Under the pieces are notes generated by a model, which saw only the letters and a program-made list of their open reading frames with translations, did not search any database and was not told the DNA's origin. A program made the translations under genes and the position numbers. Positions 23,001-32,207 of a DNA stretch of 64,000 nt are shown piece by piece (within the stretch, counting starts at the first letter, position 1; every line of letters starts with the position of its first letter). Origin of the DNA: Mesodorylaimus sp. YZB2_4 (lineage: Eukaryota > Nematoda > Enoplea > Dorylaimida > Dorylaimidae); the NCBI GenBank assembly GCA_030248295.1, contig JASANH010000138.1:992001-1056000 (forward strand), given 5' to 3'.

Positions 23001-23372
23001 CACAATCCCGATCTCTCCCTATCCCTATGCAGGGAGCACTAATCCTAGAACGCCGTATGCTTTGCCTCCGTCATTATTGCAGTTTCGGCCTTTACCTAAC
23101 ACGAGTTCACAACAAAACAACGAAAGAAACGGGGATGGCTCCATTTGTAACGGGTGACTCAAATTTCTCAGGCCCACCTATCGTACCAGACTGTGTCCAA
23201 CTAGCGCTACCTACAGCGTAGGCATAAGTGACAAACATAGGCCTACATACTTCTCTTCGAACAAAAACAAAGTTGGTCGGCTCCCGGCTTTCAAGGTTTC
23301 TTGAAATCCCGACAATACTCGCTCGATTTTTCGAAGCACGCGATCGCAGTCCGGAGGGTCTATTACTTCCAT
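20088..23372 (-). CDS. SPO11-related protein lacking the Toprim domain, with a novel C-terminus
   Basis: Exons are 23372-23251, 21942-21823, 21290-21182, 21114-20479 and 20414-20088, 437 residues, all phases agreeing. Residues 1-117 resemble the N-terminus and winged-helix (5Y-CAP) region of SPO11, a TopoVI-A-like enzyme: IERVLSGFQETL, then FLYTIRLLFKVYELVKTNTF, SKRELYED and RESRSSLNI. Aligned from memory to human SPO11, the stretch after KR runs 36 residues without a gap. The family catalytic Tyr (fourth residue after KR) is Glu85; the preceding Tyr84 is kept. Instead of Toprim, residues 118-275 are Ser/Gln/Lys-rich and look disordered. Residues about 290-437 form an unknown domain (KAFRVDMKKLIRLGILKP; ATIEAWLRKLLKMK) ending GRKRAGRR. 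Exon 4 has no upstream ATG, so it should be internal. Intron 1 holds a long-inverted-repeat element. A meiotic role is inferred only. Confidence 0.7.
21495..21665 (+). mobile_element. tRNA-derived SINE, family D, most complete copy
   Basis: The head CCGGGTCGTGGCCTAGCGGT carries an A-box-like GTGGCCTAGCGGTTAGG, and GGGTTCGACACCC is a B box. The body AAATGATTGTCAA, TGTGTTGCTTAG and ATGGTGCTTGGATATGG ends in repeated ATGACATG. Related copies are at 5425-5546 (-), 22533-22660 (+) and 62380-62520 (-). It lies in intron 2 of the SPO11-related gene. It is not a functional tRNA: no proper anticodon arm can be drawn, and the body continues past the tRNA end. Confidence 0.75.
22235..23035. mobile_element. 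Long-terminal-inverted-repeat element in intron 1 of the SPO11-related gene
   Basis: The left arm (about 22235-22400) contains GCAGGGATAGAGAT, TAGGCATAAGCACACGAGGT, CATATCTCGCCAGAGGAAGT and GCTCAGTCATCGT. The reverse complement of the right arm (about 22870-23035) gives the same blocks in the same order. Arms are about 150 bp with gaps, and the interior is about 470 bp. No transposase frame is seen. A family D SINE fragment (22533-22660) sits inside. This is a foldback or MITE-type DNA transposon. Confidence 0.75.
22533..22660 (+). mobile_element. SINE family D, diverged copy
   Basis: GCGGGTTAGGCGTCTGCCTTTCGCGC parallels the head of the 21495 copy when read in short blocks (GGTTAGG, CGTCTGCCT, CGCGCT). 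The 3' part, AAAATGTGTCCCTTCACCCT, matches the minus-strand copy at 62380-62520. The B box is damaged. Confidence 0.65.
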
Positions 23373-23954
23373 GATAAAATTATTTTTCTTTTCAATCGCA
23401 CCGCGATATCCGTTATAGAACACTTCGCGCCAATTATTTCAAGTCAAATTACGCGCACACTAGCAGACAGCACCTACTGCCTACTGCAAATTTGAATTTC
23501 ACCTTGCTGCATTACTGTTGCCTTCGTTGTATTTTTACAAGTTCCCTTTTATTTAGCGATCATTGCGAAACCCATGACTAACCTGTTTCTTTTATGAAGC
23601 ACCTCTCCAAACCAGTTTTGCCGTTTTTGTTAGCAGAAAACTTCATTTTCAGGAGCAGCTTTCTGACGTCCCCCATAGAATTCAGAAGACTTCTGATTTT
23701 GAGCGAGTGCATACGTATCCACACCTACCTCCTATTTGTACTTGCAGTAGGCATAGGCGTCATCGGCAGGAGGCAAGACAGGTGAACCAATGGTTTTATC
23801 TGGAAGCTGCGGGTGGCTAGGCCGTTCTTAATCCATATATGGATGAGGAAGTGGGTGTGAAATTGGACAAGGTGCATCGCCGATTGGAAGTATATAGGAC
23901 ATTTGAATAGAATTTTGTCCCGCATATGATTACACCGAGGCAATCGACAGAAGG

Positions 23955-25001
23955 ATGAAGGAGACGTGTCGTGTTGACTTGGTTCAAAACTTAATTCGTC
24001 TGTGCTTATTGGCTGCTATTTTTGCATCGTTCTCAGTTCCAAATCCCCAAGTAGAAGGCAAATTAAGAACAAAGCGATCACTGTATCAGTTGGGTAGAGC
24101 ATTGCAGTGTTCGGAGATTGGGTCTACTGCCCTGCACCTGCTGAGGACATTGAACTGCTACGGGTGCTGGTGTGGACTCGGTGGAGTGGGAGAACCAGTG
24201 GACGAGTTGGACAAGTAAGAATACATATGTATATTATAATTAACAAGACTAACTTTGAGTGGGTTCTGATATGAGTATGTTTTCCGATGAAGCGAGGAGA
24301 GTCACTGCTGTTGTGCACATAGCTGGCTGGGGTGCAAGGTATTATTGGAGCTAGCGAGCGTGTTTGGCCTGTGGATGAGGTAGTGTATCTGGTTTCTTTG
24401 ACTGGCCGCCGCATATGTACAGCGCGTCAGTTGCCTTCGTTGGCCGTTTGATACACTCCTCCAGGCGAGGCTGAACCCCGTCGGGTTGATGTCTCTATCT
24501 CTACGGCTAGGAGGCCTGCCTACAGGGTGTTTGAGATTCTCCGCGGTGTCTTCTCCAATATAGCCAAGTACACCATTGAGCGGGAATAGCAAGGCCAAGG
24601 CGAGGGCCGAGGAATAGCATTGTTAGACCATCAAGAAATAGGGGAATCATGCAGTGACAGAAGTTTGATACAACATTCAACCTGTGTTCTATTGCAGCTG
24701 TTGCAAGGTGCACGACCGATGCTACGATGACTTGAAGGATGCCGGCATCTGCAACACTTACACGGGCGAAGTATACTGGCGTCAATACGATTTTGAATGT
24801 GTCACACACAGTACAAAGGACAATGAAACGAGAGCGGATGCTTCTATACAGAGGCACCCTCAGTGCAAGTCCAATTCAACCACCGCCTGTGGTCAGGGTC
24901 TATGCATTTGCGATGTTCAGTTCGCGGCCTGCATTGAAAAGTGTAACTCGACGATCAAGAAACCGTGCCCCTATGACAGGCCCTGCGTATCTATTGGGTA
25001 A
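23955..25001 (+). CDS. Secreted phospholipase A2
   Basis: Exons are 23955-24214 and 24698-25001, giving 187 residues. Residues near 8-30 form a hydrophobic signal segment (LIRLCLLAAIFASFSV), and a dibasic site (RTKR) may mark propeptide removal. The calcium loop YGCWCGLGGVGEP leads into the active-site helix CCKVHDRCYDD with the catalytic His. The second catalytic residue is in ICDVQFAACIEKC. Together these are diagnostic for the group I/II-type secreted PLA2 fold, which hydrolyses the sn-2 ester of phospholipids outside the cell. Cys count is high, as expected for a disulfide-rich enzyme. The single intron (484 bp) carries a family B repeat. It starts 582 bp from the divergent SPO11-related gene. 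Such enzymes serve digestion, signalling or defence in animals; which applies here is unknown. Confidence 0.92.
24358..24560 (+). repeat. Dispersed repeat family B, copy 2, in the PLA2 intron
   Basis: It shares GTGTTTGGCCTGTGGA, GACTGGCCGCCGCATA, TTGGCCGTTTGATACAC, CCCGTCGGGTTGATGTCT and TATCTTCTCC-like blocks with the copies at 42283 and 14190. The 3' part diverges after about 24510. Confidence 0.7.
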
Positions 25002-25220
25002 CTGTAGCAAGGATATGCTAATCGTGAGCAGTTTGATGCAGTAAATGAGCGCTGTATGCAATGCTTGATCGGACGCGTGTGAATACTTGTTGCTAGACAG
25101 ACCAGAGCGATGCCTAAAACAATGTCACCGTATTCTTCGCACTCACACAGAAGCAGCAGGCACACCGCAGCGAAGACAGAAAATGCCAAGCCCATGCAGT
25201 CACCACATCATCACCTGACT

Positions 25221-25956
25221 TCACACGCCCGGACGGTTCATCTCGAAGGTGTACTTGGCTTTTTGGTAGGCGGCCTGGCAGCGATCGCAGAACAGTTGGT
25301 TGATGCCGGCGAGTTCGGAGAACTTGTCGTTGTTGGTGAGGCGACGACGGCAGCTCTGGCATGCGAAGCACTTCATGCACCATATGCCCGCCTGGCTGAC
25401 CCGCTGCTTGTCGGACGGGACCGAGCCCTTGCACTTGATGCACTTGTTCACCACCTCCTTCAGGTGGCACGCCGTGCAGTAGGTCTTGCCCTCGTGCGCG
25501 GCCCACTGCTCCTTCGCCTCCCCCAGAACCTAAAAACGAGCCCGCTTGTAGCAGCCCAGGACCCAAACGGGCGACAGTCCGCTCACCTTGTCGCACTTGC
25601 TGCACTTAAAGCAGGTCGAGTGGTAGGCCATGCGGTTGGCGTTGATCAGGTTCTTGTCCGAGGCCACGAACTTGACATTGCACGTCGGGCACGTGTCGTT
25701 GGTTCCGATCTCGCCGGCCTCGATGTGCGCCGTGCAAAAGATGTTGTTTTGTGTGAACGTCATCGTATCCACGTCGTCGATCGTGTCCAGGCACTTGGCG
25801 CACTTGAAGCAGCCTTTGTGCCACACCTTCATGCTGAACATTTTGAACTGAAACGCAGAGTCAGCAAAGCAGAGGACCGAAAGCAAAGAACTTGCTCACC
25901 CCTTTCTCTCGGATCATTTTCGAGCAGCCGAAGCAGTTTTGATCGGGGAACTCCAT
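25221..25956 (-). CDS. Three-LIM-domain protein
   Basis: Exons are 25956-25900, 25847-25587 and 25529-25221, all in phase 0, giving 208 residues. LIM1 starts at residue 8 (CFGCSKM), has WHKGCFKCAKC and ends CTAH. LIM2 starts CPTCNVKF, has YHSTCFKCSKC and ends YCTACH. LIM3 starts CIKCKGS and ends FCDRC. In LIM3 the usual His of the HxxC pair is Cys (IWCMKCFACQSC), still a possible Zn ligand. No other domain is present, so it is a LIM-only adaptor of the general FHL/PINCH type, but shorter than either; I cannot name the subfamily. GC content is clearly higher here than in neighbouring genes. The stop lies 219 bp from the convergent PLA2 stop. Confidence 0.88.
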
Positions 25957-26215
25957 GTCCACACGCGACGATTCGACCCAACGCAACGACGCAACTGGCA
26001 AAAGCACAAACTGCACAACCGACCGCACGTAGCGACAAGACAAAACGAGTCGCCCACAAGCGCAAACGTTTCTCTCTTTACACTGTGCAACTACTGGGCT
26101 AGGTACAGTAACACATGTGGCACCATGCGCACACTGTATCTATTCTCTGTGCAACAGAGTCACCAACAGTTATCCGACGGGGCGTGGTGTACCCCAGCGG
26201 AGCGTCGCGGGTAGC

Positions 26216-26410
26216 ATGGGACACATGCAAACTCTGTATATACTCGTATTCGTAGCAGCTACTCCACTCGTTCTAAATCAGATACGCCCTGTGTTAGAAA
26301 TGGATCCCAGCAATTTGACCTGCACTCACGAGCAGGTCAAATGTCTACCTGTAAAGTATATATCCATACCTGATATCTTTGGACGTTCCTGCAGCACTGG
26401 TTGCTGTTAG
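26216..26410 (+). CDS. Possible small secreted Cys-containing peptide
   Basis: The frame encodes 64 residues. Residues about 5-20 are hydrophobic (TLYILVFVAATPLVLNQ), resembling a signal peptide. The mature part has five Cys: TCTHEQVKC, later SC, and a final STGCC. No family was recognised and no splice partner found. A further short frame with two Cys at 26461-26564 could be a second exon or chance. Between 26565 and 27973 I see only repeats and no gene. Confidence 0.3.
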   Translation: MGHMQTLYILVFVAATPLVLNQIRPVLEMDPSNLTCTHEQVKCLPVKYISIPDIFGRSCSTGCC

Positions 26411-26814
26411 GAGCAGCATCTATACCAGGCGTCTTCTTGCTAGCTGCTGTAGCTCATACAGTATGAGAGTACCACTAACTGCACTACCCACTCGAGGTCC
26501 TCAAAAGTGTCCCAAACTGAAAAAATGGTGCATCGACGCTATAGAAAAATTGCTATGTCGATAGCACACCAAGCCGTGTAAGCTAAAGTTGCGCTGTAAG
26601 CTATCTAATCTCACACTAACGCGAGGCTTGCAGTCGAAAGTCCCTCAAGATGCCTTTCTATACTAATTTCTGACTGCAATCTTTTTTCAGATCTTGTGCG
26701 CTGCAATATTAGCACTGTGGAGTCAGAGTTCGCACTATGCGTGAATGCCCTTATCGCACCTACACCAAAAGTACACCACGGACAACAATTTTTTTCTGAC
26801 CGAGGGTTTTGATT

Positions 26815-26965
26815 TCACCTGGTCACATTCGGCGAGTGTCACCCCGGACGGTTCCTCAATAGTGCGAAAACTCAGTCTTCGAAATCGAATCACTGCAAGT
26901 CGGGACCGCGATTCCGCATCAGCATTGTTGATATTGTATTTTGTGAACGCAAATTCAGGATTTAA
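26815..26965 (+). repeat. Dispersed repeat family E, copy 1
   Basis: The blocks CACCTGGTCACATTCGGCGA, GTGTCACCCCGGACGG, GTCGGGACCGCGATTCCGCA and GTGAACGC recur in the same order on the minus strand at 33430-33605. A weaker relative of one block lies at 33797-33825. No coding sequence is shared. Confidence 0.65.
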
Positions 26966-27338
26966 AACCAGCAGGATTTGCATGTTTTGACAGTCCAGCC
27001 TGAATTTGAAACCAATGATTACGGCGACCAGCAGTATGGCCCCACATACAAGGTGCCATACACGTATAAGCGCAGGAATGAAGAAAAACTCATTCTGGTG
27101 GTCGTTTGGCCGTTGGTCAGAAAGGCCACTAGTTACTGTTCCTATTTGCGTGTTGCTTGAACGCAAATTGTAAAAAAACATTCAAAATGGGGTTTTACTG
27201 CATTTGCATTTGTCCCCTGACCACAAGACGCGCCTTATCCCTATCTCACCGTTTATGTTTCTTTGGTCGGACTCATTACGACGCGACCCCGATTTTCTCA
27301 GAAAACGGCATCCCGACGACACATGGTCTGTTTGGGGT

Positions 27339-27399
27339 TCCGCGAGTAGTTCATTCGCCGAAATATGCTGTATTTCGGCGAATGAACTACTTGCGGAAG
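27339..27399. repeat. Near-perfect 61-bp hairpin
   Basis: The left arm TTCCGCGAGTAGTTCATTCG continues CCGAAATA, and the right arm is its reverse complement with one mismatch. Arms are 28 bases and the loop is TGCTG. A transcript would fold into a stable stem. It could be a small element end or an RNA structure; no second copy was seen. Confidence 0.7.
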
Positions 27400-27973
27400 C
27401 ACTTGTCTCTTTTCATCTCTTCGCTTTTCACAAAGCCCACAAAGCACATGAATTTCGAAAATAATAGATACACCACGATGAAAACTGTTCAAGCATGTTA
27501 GTACCACACATTAGTGCATTAGTCCAGTCATCACTCAGCGTCCGTGATGCCACTTGTCGCGCTGGAGTCCGGAAGAGCAGTAGCCACTGCAAACTAAACC
27601 GTATTTCTTGCACGCCGCGTTTGTCATGTCGCAAATCGCGTCCCAGACCACGAGGCGCAGGCTCGATCGGTGTCCTTGGACAATGGATTGGTTTCGAGTC
27701 GATTCAAGCGCGATCAAAGCCCAGAACAGCCCTACGACCAGGAACGCCGCTAGAATCACCTGCTGGCCATCCCCAGTTTCCTAAAAGCGATCCCAAGTAC
27801 TGCAACACAAAAGAGATTGCCAAAGTTCTCTTACGGTATTTGTACGCTGTGTAGCGTGTTTTCCAACAGCGCGCTCTCGGGAGATCGGACGGATATTGGA
27901 AAACGAAACAGGCGGCTCTGGGCTAAAAAGAAAGACCAAAAAGTTTTCACACATTTTTCATCAAAAAAATGTA

Positions 27974-28992
27974 TTACCCGTACTTTTCCTTTTGGTGACT
28001 CGCCGTTTTTTCTGCTACGAGCGCGATGGGATCGGTCTGGTCCTCTGAACTGCGATCGTCTGGACGTTGCTTCAAATTTTCCAGTCGCTTTCCCATCGGA
28101 TCGCTCTGGTTCAATCGCATCTTGCCAAAGGCTACCGACGGCGACCCTTCGCTCGAGCCAGCATTCTCGTGCCTGCTTTTGATCGAATATGGCTCGTTCC
28201 TGAGGAAATCTTCCACCTTCCAAATGCCATACGATAGTTTTTTAGGCGCACCAGCAGGACTGGTCGTTTTCACAGAGTTCGTGTCGCTGATGGCGCTGTC
28301 GTTCTTGGGTGAGAAGATTTCATCCAATTGGTGCCATCCGGCTGTGTTCAACTGGGTCACCTGATCAGTACGGTCCTTTTCATGGCCAGGTCGCCGGGCT
28401 TCAGCGGTCGGCGTTTTTGTTCGTTCTTGCAGCAGAACAGAACTGGTTTGATCAGTTGGAACGATAAGCGATTTGCCCCTCGATTTCCCTCCTGGCCTGA
28501 AGCACCAAAAACAGCGCAAACCTGGTATCGCATCTGCTAGACGGTACCAGATATAACACTATTAATTTGGCAAAAGCGACTTTCTAGAAAGAGAAAATCG
28601 ACAGAAAGAGGTTCTGCTTACTGCATAGAGGCGACGGGAGACACCGAGGACAGCTTCTGAATATCGTCTCGAAACTTTTTGAGGCGGTCGATGATCTCCG
28701 ACGATTTCAGCACCTTTTCGCTGCGCTCGATCAGTTGCGACAAACTTTTCTTGAGTCGTTTCACGAGTGCCACCTAAAAAGAAGTGTTTAGTTTTTGAAA
28801 CCGATAGTAAAGAACGGTCTTGACCTCGTGCTTAGCGTGTTCGACGGCAGGCATTTGAAGCTCGTCCAGTATATTGGACGTCGACAAGGCCAAGTGAAGG
28901 AGATTCTCATCGTTCACTTTGGAGAATTCTTTGCACAAACTCTCCACGGTCTCGATCACCCACTCCAGAGCCCGCTCGTTATCCGAAGCCAT
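27974..28992 (-). CDS. Unrecognised protein with N-terminal helical region
   Basis: Exons are 28992-28825, 28773-28622 and 28496-27974, giving 280 residues. The first intron uses GTCAAG, a weak donor, but phase and acceptor fit. Residues 1-105 look alpha-helical or coiled coil (WVIETVESLCKEFSKVND; LVKRLKKSLSQLIERSEKVL; IIDRLKKFRDDIQKL). The rest is polar, rich in Ser, Lys, Pro and Gln, with a more conserved-looking patch SYGIWKVEDFLRNEPYSI. No known domain was recognised. A GTGACC inside exon 3 near 28363 might be a donor, so the 3' end could differ. Predicted intracellular; function unknown. Confidence 0.6.
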
Positions 28993-29388
28993 CAGTGATG
29001 CACCAGCGCACGGAGCTGGCTACACGAACAGAATAAGATGACCGGGGTGGTCGAGTCTCGCGTAGAGCGCTTGGTGCTGTAAAGACAGGATCTCCGATTG
29101 GCGAGATGGCGACTGCTTGCCGATACCACATGGATATGAAGACGACTATGTATGTTTAGAAGATCAGTATACTGCATACGTTCATAGCTGCACATGTAAT
29201 ACGTGCTTTAATGCGCCTATTTGCATAGCACATCTAGCATGCACGGACTATTTGTCCTCTCCCTCGTCAGGACCCGAGCGAGACCAAAAGGTTGAGCTCG
29301 ACTAGTTTTCATATAATTCTTAGAGATTGCCGCGACTTGCTAGTGCCTGGACTGAGGATCGCCTATATAAGGCCCCTCCATCGGCCCC
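28993..29388. other. Gap between two minus-strand genes
   Basis: No exon was seen. A TATATAAGG on the plus strand at about 29362 looks like a TATA box, but no plus-strand gene follows it. Confidence 0.4.
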
Positions 29389-30492
29389 TCAGAGATTCAT
29401 CCGATCGACCGACGATCGGCTGATCGGAGGAACGATCGGAGGAATCTCTGATCTCCGATCGGATGCGGGAGTCCCGTTTTGTCGGCGTGGTGGCTTGGTG
29501 GAATAAACTATGTCGGTTGGGTCTGATGAGTATCGCTGGGATTTATAAGAGATCTGAAAAAATCCGCGACGTCGATTCGAGGGATACGGCATAGCTCGCG
29601 AAAGGATGTCAGTAACCGCAAACATTCGAAATTGGACTGGAAATATGATGACGCGCATCGTTGAATCACATTCAGAAAGCACGTTTCGTTTCGAACTTTG
29701 TTGATTAAAACTAGAGCACATTTTTATCAAACTATACTTATAATCATCATCATGCATCGAGCCAGACCAAAAACCTAGCAGAACACTATTTATGAAACGT
29801 TCGGTCAGACAACTACTATTCAGATAATTAGTTACATGATCTGTAATCTGTAATAATTATTGCATATCTTTAGAAATTTGCGCTTTTCGTCAGAACTTTG
29901 TCTCGTAAAGGGGTATCTGAAAAAACCGAAGCGTTAATCTAATTTCGAGTAGCAAAACAGCCGATCACCTAAGAAGTATCGCTGCCCATTCCGCGGCACC
30001 ATACCGACAGCATCAGATAGGATTGATAGATGCTAATTATCACTGTAAGAAAAATTAGTTTACGAATAAAATAGGTCCAATTTTTTAAACTTGACTTATT
30101 AGCTATGTAAGGTACTCACTGTGAACGATTCCGAGGACGAGCAAAACAACCATAACTACGATGAAGCCGGCGTACCCGTGACCCCAAGTAAATGTGGTGA
30201 TGCAGTAAATGACGACACCGAGATCAAATAAAGCCGAAATAATAGCGAAGATGCAATGAACGATCATCAAAATAGCATTATCCCAAGCCAATCCGAGCAA
30301 GCCTAGTATACCGCAAATAATACCAATAATACCAGCTCCGACAGCAGAACCACCGTAGTAGCAGAAGGTACAATAAGAGTAGAAAGCAGCGGATGATACT
30401 ATGGCAAAAATGAGCATGACAATGGCCAATATCAAGCCAACTATGGCCAGTTTCTTCAAAAGACTCGAATTATCGACTTCGCCCCAAGCCAT
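29389..30492 (-). CDS. Four-transmembrane protein with cytosolic tail
   Basis: Exons are 30492-30120 and 29636-29389, giving 206 residues. The first exon encodes four hydrophobic segments: LAIVGLILAIVMLIFAIV (about 15-35), VGAGIIGIICGILGLLGLAW (48-70), AILMIVHCIFAIISALFDLG (72-95) and AGFIVVMVVLLVLGIV (108-124). A short CTFC pair lies in the first loop. The splice joins phase 1 (A) to TC, extending into an 80-residue polar tail rich in Arg, Ser and Pro that ends VDRMNL. The layout resembles small tetraspan or MARVEL-like nematode membrane proteins, but I cannot place the family. A membrane location is certain from the helices; the role is not known. Confidence 0.75.
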
Positions 30493-31007
30493 GTTTGATG
30501 CTACGAGAGTTGGAAGGCGGAGAAAGATACGAATGCGATATCGAACAACCCAACCGATTTCAGCCTTGGCAGAATTGGAAAGTCAGTGAGCGCACACCCA
30601 GGGACGAGGTCGCCGACTTTACACTGTCCCTTAACTCTGGCACATGCTCGCCGAATCGCGGGAAGAAATTTTAAAAATTTGGGTGTTCGCGATTGACGAC
30701 GGATCGAGAGCTGTCCAGTTCGACTGATATCGTGCGCAACAACTTATTTCTTGTTTCTCGAAACGAACTTACTGTATGGTTAAAAAATAAGAATGGCTTA
30801 GCTGTGTTTGCACTGCCGATGGATGCGCGGAGCATACTGCACTGTACAGATGAAAAAGTTTATCTCATCCTAGCCGGCTGTAGTTGACGGCGACTCTACG
30901 GGTCAATGCCACGATTATTTTATCGCTTTCTCAGCACACCACGCCAAAATCATCATCTGATGCACGCTTTTTTAACTTCTTCCATCACATCATGTCCATC
31001 ACACAAG
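30493..31007. other. Gene-free stretch
   Basis: This is the upstream region of the four-TM gene and the 3' side of the next minus-strand gene. Nothing else was seen. Confidence 0.4.
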
Positions 31008-31473
31008 TTACTTTGATCTGAATGAGCTCATTTTGACGGCATGGTAGACGGGATGCCACGGCCGCGACTGGGAAACTATCACATCGGCGTTCTGTTCTTC
31101 AGGAGACGCTGCATTGCTGTTTCGTTGACCAGAGAATGAGGCTGTGATAAAGCCATTGGTGATTTTCTGCTCTTCATTCTCTGAAAAACAGAATTTTCTG
31201 GTGCTGGTCAAAATCTGATAGGCGAAAATAAGCCGTTTGTGGCTTACAGACATGTCCTTGTCCCTATTTCATACTCGTTCGACCTCTATGCTCCAACCTG
31301 GCGCCTCTTTTAAAATTTGCATATCTAGCATTCATTACCATCGTCCCATTAAACAGCTTACTTTCATATCCAACCCGATTCCGATTGAACAGACCTCGAG
31401 CGCTGGCCAGGTCAGTGCACAAAGCAATGAACAATAGCAAGCACACAATTTTTTCGCGTAGAAACATCATCAT
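31008..31473 (-). CDS. Small secreted protein, possible peptide precursor
   Basis: Exons are 31473-31362 and 31180-31008, with donor GTAAGC and acceptor TTTTTCAG, giving 94 residues. Three ATGs in a row start the frame. Residues 8-26 (KIVCLLLFIALCTDLASA) are a strong signal peptide with a likely cleavage after ASA. The mature part of about 68 residues has no Cys and includes RGLFNRNRVGYEK, a Ser/Asn/Gln-rich middle and a C-terminus SRPWHPVYHAVKM...SFRSK. Single basic residues could be processing sites, but no amidation Gly repeats are seen, so a neuropeptide role is a guess. Confidence 0.55.
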
Positions 31474-32207
31474 GCAGAAATCCCTCGATGGTAAGACTGG
31501 TCTCGGTATGTGCCGTGTAGACACTCTCGTGGTCCGAACCGAGTTTACTGATCAAACTGCGCTTAATGGGAAACAGGTCTAATTTGAAAGGACCCTAAAA
31601 TCTAATTGAGTCGTTTTTCCCATAGACTCGTCATGCCATCTGCGAATGCACTTACGCTCGACGGCACTCTTGTTTTGGGAGAGACAGTAATCAAGTTTGT
31701 GATTAGTTTCAGATGACAACCCGCTCGCACCATTCTTCCAATCATCACTCAACGAACCAGCGGCGTTCCGCTTGCAGTTTTTCTATCGCCTCAAATCAAA
31801 TATGGCGTTTCTCTGATGTCATAGTTGGGTGAACTGGACTGAATGCAAAGTCTGCTTGCTTTCTTAAGCACCAGCAGAACATATAATGACACTCACAAAG
31901 TCGAAGAGGTCTACTCTGCTCAGGAAAGAGGTGTCTTACGATTAGAGTGAAGTGATAAAAGTGTTTTATTTACTTTTCTGCATGACGTCAATCAATTTGC
32001 AGCTGGGTGCTGACTGTTCCAGACTCCGAACTTGAGAAGGTTTATTCTGATTGAAAAAATTTTTTTGCAGAATTGCGATAATTTTGAGCATCGAAAATAA
32101 AATTAAATAATGAACCGAATGAGTGTAATGATATTTGTGATACAATAACGCAAAGAATCCTTCCCCAATCCTTACATCACGACAGCCCCGTAAACACGAC
32201 CACGACA
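31474..32207. other. Gene-free stretch
   Basis: This lies between the secreted-protein gene and the end of the acetylcholine-receptor-like gene. No exon, RNA gene or repeat was recognised. Confidence 0.4.

Noticed and set aside
26735-27181. Frame of 148 codons with a hydrophobic stretch
   Set aside because: It overlaps dispersed repeat family E and has no conserved domain; the hydrophobic part is likely chance.
27495-27800. Possible minus-strand membrane peptide exon
   Set aside because: A hydrophobic segment and some Cys are present, but no ATG, and joining to an upstream exon needs several assumptions.
27831-28223. Separate gene on the minus strand
   Set aside because: It is a shadow of exon 3 of the 27974-28992 gene in another frame.
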